Assembly (NCBI GenBank): GCA_002431945.1
Contig: DJET01000038.1
Coordinates: forward strand, 1-13,893
Length of the DNA stretch: 13,893 bases
Reading direction: 5' to 3'
Source of the DNA: Ruminococcaceae bacterium UBA5891
GTDB taxonomy: Bacteria > Bacillota > Clostridia > Oscillospirales > Acutalibacteraceae
Shown here: piece by piece, positions 1 through 6,900 of the stretch
Numbering within the stretch: position 1 is the stretch's first letter
How the letters are laid out: the number at the start of each line of letters is the position of its first letter
Translations under genes and position numbers: made by a program
Notes under the pieces: model-generated
The model's input: only the letters and a program-made list of their open reading frames with translations
Database searches by the model: none
What the model was told of the DNA's origin: nothing

Positions 1-16
1 GTTTTTCGACAGACTG

Positions 17-51
17 AAACAGCATGATACGGTGTATCAGCTGTTTTTTTT
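17..51 (+). terminator. Rho-independent terminator of a gene left of the window
   Basis: Bases 17-30 pair with 34-46 around a GGT loop. The stem is 13 base pairs with a single bulged A at position 24, and a run of eight T follows at 44-51. The T run is on the + strand side only, so it should end rightward transcription entering from outside the window. The stop codon of the leftward AraC gene (37-39) lies inside the right arm, so the terminator and the end of that gene share the same bases. Confidence 0.8.
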
Positions 52-864
52 GTAATCGGACGGGAATTTTCCCGTGTATCTTTTGAATGTGCGGGTGAAA
101 AAAGAAGCGTTGTTGAAACCGCATTGCGCGGCTGCCTCGTTTATCATAAGCCCGTTTCTTATCAGGCTTTTGGCAACCTCGCACCTGTAATCGTTTATGT
201 ATTGAAATATGGTTAAGCCCGTAAAAGCCTTAAAGCAGTGTGACAGGCGGTATTTGTCTGTAAGGGCGTTTTTGGCAATCATATCAAGCGTAAGCCTTTG
301 GTCGTAATTGGCTCTTATAAATTCAACCGCAGCTTTAACCTGCTCAAAGCCCATACCTAATTTAAATTCGGTATTTTGCGATACTGTGTGGCGCTCGCGA
401 AGCGTAATTAAAAGCTTTAAGACCGACATCTGAAGCTTCGCTTTTTTGCAGACCGTGTGATCGGAATAATATATTTTCAGTATATCGTCTGTAATTTCCG
501 AAATAAGCCCGTCGTTCGGAAACATATCAAATCTTATCGACGAGCAATCTATATCGGCAGCCCTGCAAAATGCGGAATCTATTATTACCGAATAAAAGGA
601 TATTGCTTCGTCAGAACCCGTGTAATGTATAAAATCGGAATTTATTACTGCAATATCGCCGCTTTTGAAAGCGTATTTTTCTCCGTTTATTATGATATAA
701 CCGCTGCCCTTGCTGCAAAGCTGCAGCTCTAAGTCGTCATGCCAGTTTGCGCAAACCTTGCTTTTACTGTAATTTCTATCCTCTTTTAAAAAAATAACGC
801 ATGGCGGATCGCTTATTTCGGAATTTGTTTTGTAGCCCTCGTAGCTGTCGTGCCGTGTTATCAT
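37..864 (-). CDS. AraC-family transcriptional regulator with N-terminal cupin-like sensor
   Basis: A 275-residue DNA-binding regulator. The N-terminal half has a cupin-like beta-rich segment around residues 40-90 (WHDDLELQLCSKG, then GEKYAFKSGDIAVINSDFIHY), as in AraC proteins that bind small molecules, often sugars. The C-terminal about 100 residues form the double helix-turn-helix AraC domain. The second HTH (INEAAAQCGFNNASFFTRTFKRYTG) closely matches the family signature and the protein ends soon after it, as is usual. I chose the ATG at 864 because GGGG lies six bases upstream. A TTG at 885 would add seven residues but has no visible ribosome binding site. The gene is divergent from the propeller gene at 1022, which suggests that gene is its target. 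The ligand cannot be told from sequence. Confidence 0.9.
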   Translation of the reverse strand: MITRHDSYEGYKTNSEISDPPCVIFLKEDRNYSKSKVCANWHDDLELQLCSKGSGYIIINGEKYAFKSGDIAVINSDFIHYTGSDEAISFYSVIIDSAFCRAADIDCSSIRFDMFPNDGLISEITDDILKIYYSDHTVCKKAKLQMSVLKLLITLRERHTVSQNTEFKLGMGFEQVKAAVEFIRANYDQRLTLDMIAKNALTDKYRLSHCFKAFTGLTIFQYINDYRCEVAKSLIRNGLMINEAAAQCGFNNASFFTRTFKRYTGKFPSDYKKNS

Positions 865-916
865 ATATTTAGCCCCGTTTTGCAATTTAGTGTTAATTTA
901 GGTAAAAAATACTGTA

Positions 917-944
917 TTGTAATGGGTGAATTTTGCATTATAAT
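917..944 (+). promoter_or_regulatory. Predicted promoter of the propeller gene
   Basis: TTGTAA (917-922), a 16-base spacer and TATAAT (939-944) form a plausible sigma-A promoter reading right into the gene at 1022, with a start near 951. The 70-base leader holds a weak inverted repeat (ACACG near 971, CGTGT near 996). No known riboswitch is recognised. Confidence 0.55.
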
Positions 945-971
945 TATATCATAAACAAAAAAATTATGCAA
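943..971 (-). promoter_or_regulatory. Predicted promoter of the AraC gene
   Basis: On the - strand a TTGCAT -35 box (966-971), a 17-base spacer and a perfect TATAAT -10 box (943-948) point at the AraC gene. Transcription would start near 936, giving a leader of about 70 bases. The -10 box shares bases 943-944 with the -10 box of the opposing promoter. Confidence 0.6.
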
Positions 972-1021
972 CACGCGGTTATGTTTTTTAAGAATCGTGT
1001 GTTAAAAACGGAGGAAATGTA

Positions 1022-2275
1022 ATGGATAATGTTAAAACCGATCGTAAAGATATATTTTCTGAAGACGTTTCGCAGTTGACTGCGTTTAAAATTTACGGAA
1101 AGGAAAGAGTTGAAAACCCTGCCGCGGTTATTGAGGCGGACGCTTCCCTTAACAGCGAGGCGAAAGCCGAAGCGTTTTCAAAGGAAATAGCGGAAAATAA
1201 AATTGCGGATTTTGAAAAAGACGGTATTGATAAAATGTGCCACGTTTCCACATTTTGCTATGTCGGCGGAAATATTTATATGTCGTACTATGCAAACACC
1301 CAGTCTGCCGAAGAGGATCCGGGATATCAGGCGGCAAGGCTTGCATATATACCCGAAAACGAGCCTCTTAATAAAACCGTTCTTGATATTATGAAAACCG
1401 GCGACAGCCTGTGCGGGCATAAGGTTACGGGCGTTTACGATACAATTCTTATGCAAAGGGACGAAGAGCCTGACAGCATTTACGTATTGTGGACTGCAAG
1501 CATAGATAATAAGTATTACCGCCTTTACCGTATATTTGATATTAAAACGGGAAGTCTTGGGGATATATGCGTTAACAGATTTAAGGTTAAGGATACGGTT
1601 AACGATTTCAGCTCCAGCGGTATGCAAAACGCGCTTGCCGTAAACGGAATAGGGCATAAGGAGTTTTTCAGCGATATCGGGATTATGCAAAAGCTTTCAA
1701 GCAGAACGGAAAACGGCGAAAAGTATTATTATTCAGGTACTTACAGCGGAAATTTCACCGCGATTATAAAAAGCAAGGATCTTATAACCTGGGAATATGT
1801 TGCGCAGCCGAACGAGGGGGCAAACGGCACCGGCTTTAAAAATGAAACAATATGGGAAAACGCGGTATACGTTCTTAACGATAAAGCGTATTATTTTGTA
1901 AGACAGTGGAATTATGACGAAAAAACCGATACAGGCAGTAAATACGGGATTCTTACATATTACGATTTGAACAGCGGAGAATGGGCAAGACCGGTATTGG
2001 TGGGGGACTGCCAGTCGCGTTCGGATTTTATTGTGTATAAGGGCGGACTGTATCTTTTCCATGCGCCGACGGACCGAAACCATATAGGAATTATTAAGAT
2101 AGACTGCAATAACATTGCAAACAGTAAGGTAATTCTTCAGGCGGATATGAACGGCAGCTGCTTTTATCCGTTTATTCAATATAACAGCGCAGGAGAGCTT
2201 TGTATGTCTTATACGGTTGACCGAAAGCATGTAAGATTGGCTTCGTTTACGCTTAGTAAATATATTGATAGGTAA
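1022..2275 (+). CDS. Uncharacterised beta-propeller-like protein, glycosidase-fold candidate
   Basis: A 417-residue protein that I cannot assign to a named family. The start is fixed by GGAGG at 1010-1014, seven bases before the ATG. There is no signal peptide or membrane segment, so it should be cytoplasmic. Short beta-strand-like blocks repeat through the chain (GGNIYMSYY, DSIYVLWTAS, EKYYYSGTYSG, DKAYYFVRQW, GGLYLFHAP, GELCMSYTV), each a hydrophobic/aromatic strand after a turn, as in five- or six-bladed propellers. Two phrases resemble GH43/GH32/sialidase-type glycosidases: S251-K-D-L-I-T-W257 (the SKDLxxW type) and R333-S-D-F followed by YKGGLYLFHA. No catalytic triad can be fixed by eye. 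Divergence from an AraC regulator fits a carbohydrate role, but there is no transporter or second enzyme beside it. It could equally be a non-catalytic propeller. Confidence 0.75.
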   Translation: MDNVKTDRKDIFSEDVSQLTAFKIYGKERVENPAAVIEADASLNSEAKAEAFSKEIAENKIADFEKDGIDKMCHVSTFCYVGGNIYMSYYANTQSAEEDPGYQAARLAYIPENEPLNKTVLDIMKTGDSLCGHKVTGVYDTILMQRDEEPDSIYVLWTASIDNKYYRLYRIFDIKTGSLGDICVNRFKVKDTVNDFSSSGMQNALAVNGIGHKEFFSDIGIMQKLSSRTENGEKYYYSGTYSGNFTAIIKSKDLITWEYVAQPNEGANGTGFKNETIWENAVYVLNDKAYYFVRQWNYDEKTDTGSKYGILTYYDLNSGEWARPVLVGDCQSRSDFIVYKGGLYLFHAPTDRNHIGIIKIDCNNIANSKVILQADMNGSCFYPFIQYNSAGELCMSYTVDRKHVRLASFTLSKYIDR

Positions 2276-2304
2276 CTGCCGAAAAGGGAACAGGCAAAAT
2301 TATA

Positions 2305-2343
2305 AAAGGCATACGCGCATTTAACCGCGCGTATGCCTTTTTT
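2305..2343. terminator. Bidirectional terminator between convergent genes
   Basis: Bases 2305-2318 pair perfectly with 2327-2340 around an eight-base loop. Six T follow on the + strand (2338-2343), and the AAAA on the left (2304-2307) gives a T run on the - strand. It lies between the stop of the propeller gene (2275) and the stop of the leftward kinase-like gene (2355), so it can end both transcripts. Confidence 0.85.
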
Positions 2344-2354
2344 GGGCTTATTGT

Positions 2355-4064
2355 CTAATCTCTTTTGGACGCCGTGCCGGAGGTTGAAGACGTGCCGGAG
2401 GTATCGGAGCTTCCCGTGTATGAGTTAATATATATTTTAACGGAGACTTCAGGGCTTACCTGCGTGCCGTATTTTGGCTCCTGATCAACCACGGTGCCGG
2501 GCTCGCGGTCATCTAAGTATTTTTCAAGCACCTCAATGTTATCGTATAAAAAGCCTTGCTTTAAAAGCTCGATTTTTGCGCTCATTTCGTCAAGACCTTT
2601 AACGTTGGCAATTTTTACTTCCTTAGGACCTAAGCTTATTGTAAGCTCTATTTTTGTATCCCTTACTACGTTTGTTCCCTCTGCCAATGATTGGGCGCAT
2701 ATCTGACCGCGTGCAAATTTATCGCTGCATTCATACGCTTTTATTACGAATTGGAACCTTTCGTATTCCTCGTTATCAACAAGATCGGCATAATATTTGC
2801 CCGTAAGCTGCGGAACGGCAAACAATACGTCGGAAACGGCGGCGCCGCTGTCAATAGAGCCTACTGAGTCTACCGACGGCGCATTGTCCGACGCGCTGAC
2901 GCTTAGATCCGACTGGGATTTGTTTTTGCCGAAAATATCCTTTTTAAGAACCGTAACAACAAGTGCGGCTATTATAAGAAATACTGCGGCTGTCGCCGCC
3001 GACGATATTATAACGTATTTGGCGGTGCCGCCCTTCTTTTCCTTTTCGGCGGTTTTGCGTTCTGATTTATTTTCGCGCGGCTTGCGGTCGCTTTGCTTGG
3101 CTTCTGCGGTTTCGGCGTATACAAGCTCGTTTTTAAAATCTTCAACGGTTTGCGTGCGGTTTTGCGGCATAACCTGAAGACCGTTTGCAAGCGCGGATAA
3201 AACGTGGCGCGGCAATTCCTCGGCAAATTTTGCGGGGATAGTCATAGAATCGTTTTTAATTCTATCCTTGGCTCCCGGCGGTACAATACCCGTAAGCGCG
3301 TTAAATAAAACCGCGCTCAGCCCGTATACGTCCGTATATGCGTCTGGTAAAAGCTTGCAAAGTCCCTGCTGCTCTGCCGCGGCAAAGCCCGTATACAGCT
3401 TTGCTTCAAGCTCGCCGCCCTCCGTTCTGAGCTTTTTCACGGAATATCCCGATATGCGCAGCTTACCGTCCCTGCCTACAAGCACTGTTTCGGGCGATAT
3501 TCCGCCGTGGATAATTCCCGCGTCGTTCATACCCTTTACGGTATCGATAAGCGGCAGGAAAAGAGGCCTTGCCTGTTCCCATTTTAATGTGCCGCCGTTC
3601 TTTTGCAAAAATTCGGCAAGCGTTATTGAAGGAATATTCGGCATAACTGCATAAACCGTGCCGTTTTCCTCAAACACATCGTTTATCGGCATAAGAGAGG
3701 GAAGAGCGGAGCCTGATATAAAACGGTTAATGTCAAGAAACTCCATTAACCCCTCGTTAAAGGTATATTCGCCGCCCTTCATTATAGAAACGGAGCCGTC
3801 GGTATTTCTTATGCCGAAGCCTAACGGAAAATACTCCTTTATTCTTACGGCGGTATCGGTAGATTTATCCCATCCGATATACACGGTTTCGGCGCCGTTT
3901 CGGCTTTTTGCCTGACCTATAAGATAACGGTCGAAAAGCAGAGCACCTGTCGGTAGACAGTCCTGCGGATTTTCAGAAGACGAATCATATCCGCAAACGG
4001 GGCAAATTTTTTCGCCGCCGTTATCATTCATACAGCCGGGGCATAATCTGTCGGTGTTAAGCAT
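2355..4064 (-). CDS. Zinc-ribbon, kinase-like (pseudokinase), single-pass PASTA-domain membrane protein
   Basis: A 569-residue protein starting at 4064, where GGAGG sits seven bases upstream. An in-frame ATG at 4091 lacks this. A zinc ribbon comes first (C8-x2-C11, C21-x2-C24), then a protein-kinase-like domain at about residues 45-315. The IKEYFP block (K76) matches zinc-ribbon Ser/Thr kinases, and TGFAAAEQ and DVYGL resemble the APE and DxW regions. The catalytic HRDxKxxN motif is instead H186-GGISPE-T193. The DFG region reads R-I-S-G-Y (203-207), without the Asp, and the glycine loop is degraded. Phosphotransfer is therefore unlikely. A Lys/Glu-rich linker leads to one membrane helix (about 350-373). 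Two PASTA domains (about 417-478 and 482-549) and a Ser/Thr-rich end (546-569) should face outside. PASTA domains are known to bind peptidoglycan or beta-lactam-like ligands. It probably signals envelope state by protein contact rather than phosphorylation. It follows the ABC transporter gene by 97 bases. Confidence 0.88.
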   Translation of the reverse strand: MLNTDRLCPGCMNDNGGEKICPVCGYDSSSENPQDCLPTGALLFDRYLIGQAKSRNGAETVYIGWDKSTDTAVRIKEYFPLGFGIRNTDGSVSIMKGGEYTFNEGLMEFLDINRFISGSALPSLMPINDVFEENGTVYAVMPNIPSITLAEFLQKNGGTLKWEQARPLFLPLIDTVKGMNDAGIIHGGISPETVLVGRDGKLRISGYSVKKLRTEGGELEAKLYTGFAAAEQQGLCKLLPDAYTDVYGLSAVLFNALTGIVPPGAKDRIKNDSMTIPAKFAEELPRHVLSALANGLQVMPQNRTQTVEDFKNELVYAETAEAKQSDRKPRENKSERKTAEKEKKGGTAKYVIISSAATAAVFLIIAALVVTVLKKDIFGKNKSQSDLSVSASDNAPSVDSVGSIDSGAAVSDVLFAVPQLTGKYYADLVDNEEYERFQFVIKAYECSDKFARGQICAQSLAEGTNVVRDTKIELTISLGPKEVKIANVKGLDEMSAKIELLKQGFLYDNIEVLEKYLDDREPGTVVDQEPKYGTQVSPEVSVKIYINSYTGSSDTSGTSSTSGTASKRD

Positions 4065-4084
4065 AGGTTTCCTCCGAGAATAAT

Positions 4085-4115
4085 ATATCACTTATTATTT
4101 TACCATATCTGTCAA
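4085..4115 (-). promoter_or_regulatory. Possible promoter of the pseudokinase gene
   Basis: A perfect TTGACA (-35) reads on the - strand at 4110-4115. The best -10 candidate, TGATAT at 4085-4090, is 19 bases away, longer than the ideal 17. The pseudokinase gene may therefore be transcribed on its own as well as from the ABC gene upstream. No terminator is seen between the two genes. Confidence 0.35.
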
Positions 4116-4161
4116 GTACCCCGCGGTTTCGCCGTATTTTATATGCTGCGGCCGCCGATCG

Positions 4162-6768
4162 TTATTCGCTTCTTAATGCAGTTACGGGATCCTTTTTAGC
4201 CGCTATTTTAGAGGGGAAGAGACCGGCGATAAGCGTTAGCAGCATACTTATTATAATAAGCGCCGCGGCACCTGCAACGGGCAGTACGGCAAGACCTGAA
4301 ATATCGGTTATTGCGCCTATAATAGCGTTTATGGGGATAAGCAGCAGCAGAGTTATAAGAATACCTATAACGCCGGCAGAAAAGCCCACTATAAGCGTTT
4401 CGGCGTTGAATACCCTTGATACGTCGCGCTTTGAAGCGCCCATTGCTCTTAAAATGCCTATTTCCTTGGTGCGTTCAAGCACCGAAATATAGGTTATAAT
4501 TCCTATCATAATAGAGGAAACAATAAGCGATATGCTTACAAAGGCAATTAAAATATAGCTTATTGCGTTTATAATGGTGGTTACCGAGGAAAGCATAAGC
4601 CCTATATAATCGGTATAGGTGATTTTTTCGTTTTCGGCGGCGGCAGAGTTATAATCGTCTATAAGCTCGGCTACGGTTTCCTTTGCCTCAAAGTCTTTAG
4701 GATATATATTTATTACCGAGGGGCGCTTTAGATCCGATACGCCCATAAGGCCTAAGTTTCCTTCATATGTGGCGGAGGAATTTTTTGCTTTTATCGCGCT
4801 GTTAAAGCGCTCGGCTATTTGCTCGTTTGTCATTCCGGCGGCGGTCATTTGCTCTGTATACGCCGCATATTCCGCACGCTCGTTTTCGGGAAGAGCGGCT
4901 ATATAAGCCATAAGCTCCTCATAGGTCATATTCTCGTTTGTTTCAAACGGCAGCCCAGTTAAAACGTCGGTATCGGGCGACGCCTTTTGCGCCTTTACTA
5001 TCTCGCTGTCGTTGACCTTGTTTATCAGGTGCTCCATAAGCTCCGATTTATAGCCTACAAAGCCTGCGGTGTCGTTGGCGACAGAGCCTTCCGCGGGACG
5101 TATTATACCTACAACGGTTATATCCTCGCCGAGCTTTGCAAGCTGTGACTGAACGAATAATTCGTCGTCGGTCTTGTTTACCCAGGTGCCGTTTTCGCTT
5201 TTTTCAAAATAATCGGTATTGCAAAGCAGCTTAAACTTAAGATTTAAAATATCGTCATAGCTGTAGGTTACCTCTTCGGTAGGCTCGATTTTTTCCCCGT
5301 TTTGAGCCTTTTTCATCATTTCTTCAAGCTCTTTAACATCTTTAAGCCCAAGCGAATAAAGGGTGTAATCGCTTATCTGATTGTTTTTGTCAACCGCAAG
5401 CACTATTTCGTTGTATTTTTCGGGCATACGTCCAGCAATAACGTCGTACTGCTTTTCTAAAAATTCGCTGTTATCGAAAAGGCGCGTCCAAACCTCGGTA
5501 TTGGAAAAGGAGGACATACCCGAATATTGCTGAGACTGCGCTGCGCTTTCGCCGAAAACGGTGGTAAACACGGTGTTCGGGTTTACGCGGTTTCCCTTTT
5601 CATCGTAAATATTCATAACGGTTGAATATTTATATTCAATTTCGCTTGTATTGCTTTCAAATTCGGGTGTTTTTTCAATGTGCGTCTTTAACAGCTCCAA
5701 ATTGTTTTCCGAAATGCCGTTTACCATAGTGGTCATCATTTCGGTCATTATGTTGTTGCTGTAAATTTTGTCCTTTTCGCGGTCTTCGGGGGCTTCGTTT
5801 TTACCCATAAGATCCTTTACAAGGCGGCTTACGTCCATACCCGCCTGCTCAATGGTTATGGGGTAGCTTGAAAGAGTATCCTCCTCTACCTTTTGGATAT
5901 AGGCGTTAACTCCGTTTGAAAGCGAGAGTATAAGCGCTATTCCTATAATACCTATCGACCCTGCAAAAGAGGTTAAAAACGTGCGCGCTTTTTTGGTCAT
6001 AAGGTTGTTAAGCGAAAGCGAAAGCGCCGTTAAAAACGACATTGAAGGGCGCTTGCCCTCGGCTTTTTCGGCTTTTGCCGTTTCTTCGCCGTCGTAGGGG
6101 TCCGAATCGTCTGTAATATTTCCGTCAAGCAGCTTTACTATTCGCGTTGAATACTGCTTTGCAAGTTCGGGGTTATGGGTTACCATAATTACAAGGCGGT
6201 CCTTTGAAATTTCCTTTAAAAGCTCCATTATCTGAACCGAGGTCTCGCTGTCAAGCGCGCCGGTAGGCTCGTCTGCAAGCAGTATTTCGGGGTCGTTTAC
6301 AAGCGCGCGCGCAATAGCTACGCGCTGCATCTGCCCGCCGGACATCTGATTTGGCTTTTTGCCGAGCTGATCGCCGAGCCCTACCTTTTTAAGGGCGTCT
6401 TCGGCTCTTTTGCGCCTTTCCTGCTTTGATACGCCCGAAAGGGTAAGCGCCAGCTCTACGTTTGAAAGCACGGTCTGGTGTGGAATAAGGTTGTAGCTTT
6501 GAAAAATAAAGCCTACGGAGTGGTTTCTGTAATTATCCCAGTCCCTGTCTTTATATGTTTTTGTGGATTTTCCGTTTATAAACAGGTCGCCGTCCGTATA
6601 GCGGTCAAGCCCGCCTATAATATTCAAAAGCGTGGTTTTGCCGCAGCCCGAATGACCGAGTATCGATACAAATTCGCTTTTTCTGAATTCAATGCTGACG
6701 CCCTTAAGCGCGTGTACGGCGGTATCGCCCGTAATATAATCCTTTTTGATATTTTGTAATTTAAGCAT
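4162..6768 (-). CDS. ABC transporter, fused ATPase and FtsX-like permease (MacB architecture)
   Basis: An 868-residue fusion. Residues 1-225 are an ATPase of the MacB/LolD type: Walker A G38-HSGCGKT-T46, Q-loop Q90, signature MSGGQ at 142-146, Walker B ending D166-E167, GALD D-loop and switch H198. One membrane helix follows (about 264-286), then a large outer domain (about 290-725), then three helices near the C-terminus with the FtsX-like block ERTKEIGILRAMGAS between the first two. This order equals E. coli MacB, but the outer domain is roughly 200 residues larger. MacB-type transporters do not move substrate through a channel. They couple ATP hydrolysis to movement of the outer domain, for efflux, sensing or cell-wall control. 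No MacA partner is nearby. GGAGG seven bases before the ATG fixes the start. Substrate unknown. The neighbours point to the envelope. Confidence 0.93.
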   Translation of the reverse strand: MLKLQNIKKDYITGDTAVHALKGVSIEFRKSEFVSILGHSGCGKTTLLNIIGGLDRYTDGDLFINGKSTKTYKDRDWDNYRNHSVGFIFQSYNLIPHQTVLSNVELALTLSGVSKQERRKRAEDALKKVGLGDQLGKKPNQMSGGQMQRVAIARALVNDPEILLADEPTGALDSETSVQIMELLKEISKDRLVIMVTHNPELAKQYSTRIVKLLDGNITDDSDPYDGEETAKAEKAEGKRPSMSFLTALSLSLNNLMTKKARTFLTSFAGSIGIIGIALILSLSNGVNAYIQKVEEDTLSSYPITIEQAGMDVSRLVKDLMGKNEAPEDREKDKIYSNNIMTEMMTTMVNGISENNLELLKTHIEKTPEFESNTSEIEYKYSTVMNIYDEKGNRVNPNTVFTTVFGESAAQSQQYSGMSSFSNTEVWTRLFDNSEFLEKQYDVIAGRMPEKYNEIVLAVDKNNQISDYTLYSLGLKDVKELEEMMKKAQNGEKIEPTEEVTYSYDDILNLKFKLLCNTDYFEKSENGTWVNKTDDELFVQSQLAKLGEDITVVGIIRPAEGSVANDTAGFVGYKSELMEHLINKVNDSEIVKAQKASPDTDVLTGLPFETNENMTYEELMAYIAALPENERAEYAAYTEQMTAAGMTNEQIAERFNSAIKAKNSSATYEGNLGLMGVSDLKRPSVINIYPKDFEAKETVAELIDDYNSAAAENEKITYTDYIGLMLSSVTTIINAISYILIAFVSISLIVSSIMIGIITYISVLERTKEIGILRAMGASKRDVSRVFNAETLIVGFSAGVIGILITLLLLIPINAIIGAITDISGLAVLPVAGAAALIIISMLLTLIAGLFPSKIAAKKDPVTALRSE

Positions 6769-6838
6769 ACGTTAACCTCCAAGCTATCAGGAATTATATT
6801 CCCAAAATATAAATAGAATATGAATGTTTAAAAAATAT

Positions 6839-6867
6839 TTGATAAATACATAAAGTGGTGTTATAAT
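6839..6867 (+). promoter_or_regulatory. Promoter of the PBP gene
   Basis: TTGATA (6839-6844), a 17-base spacer and a perfect TATAAT (6862-6867) give a near-consensus sigma-A promoter with a leader of about 27 bases. AAAGG at 6887-6891 serves as the ribosome binding site, nine bases before the ATG. No convincing promoter with both boxes was found for the divergent ABC gene in the same 132-base gap. Only a lone TATAAT on the - strand, near 6793-6798, stands out. Confidence 0.75.
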
Positions 6868-6900
6868 TAAGTGAATATATTGTCCGAAAGGTTATGAAGT

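Noticed and set aside
865..885. TTG start adding seven residues to the AraC protein
   Set aside because: No ribosome binding site before it, whereas the ATG at 864 has GGGG at a normal distance.
951..1021. Riboswitch or attenuator in the leader of the propeller gene
   Set aside because: Only a five-base inverted repeat is present, with no conserved aptamer pattern or terminator.
2355..4064. Active PrkC-type Ser/Thr kinase
   Set aside because: The catalytic Asp, Lys and Asn of HRDxKxxN and the Asp of DFG are all replaced.
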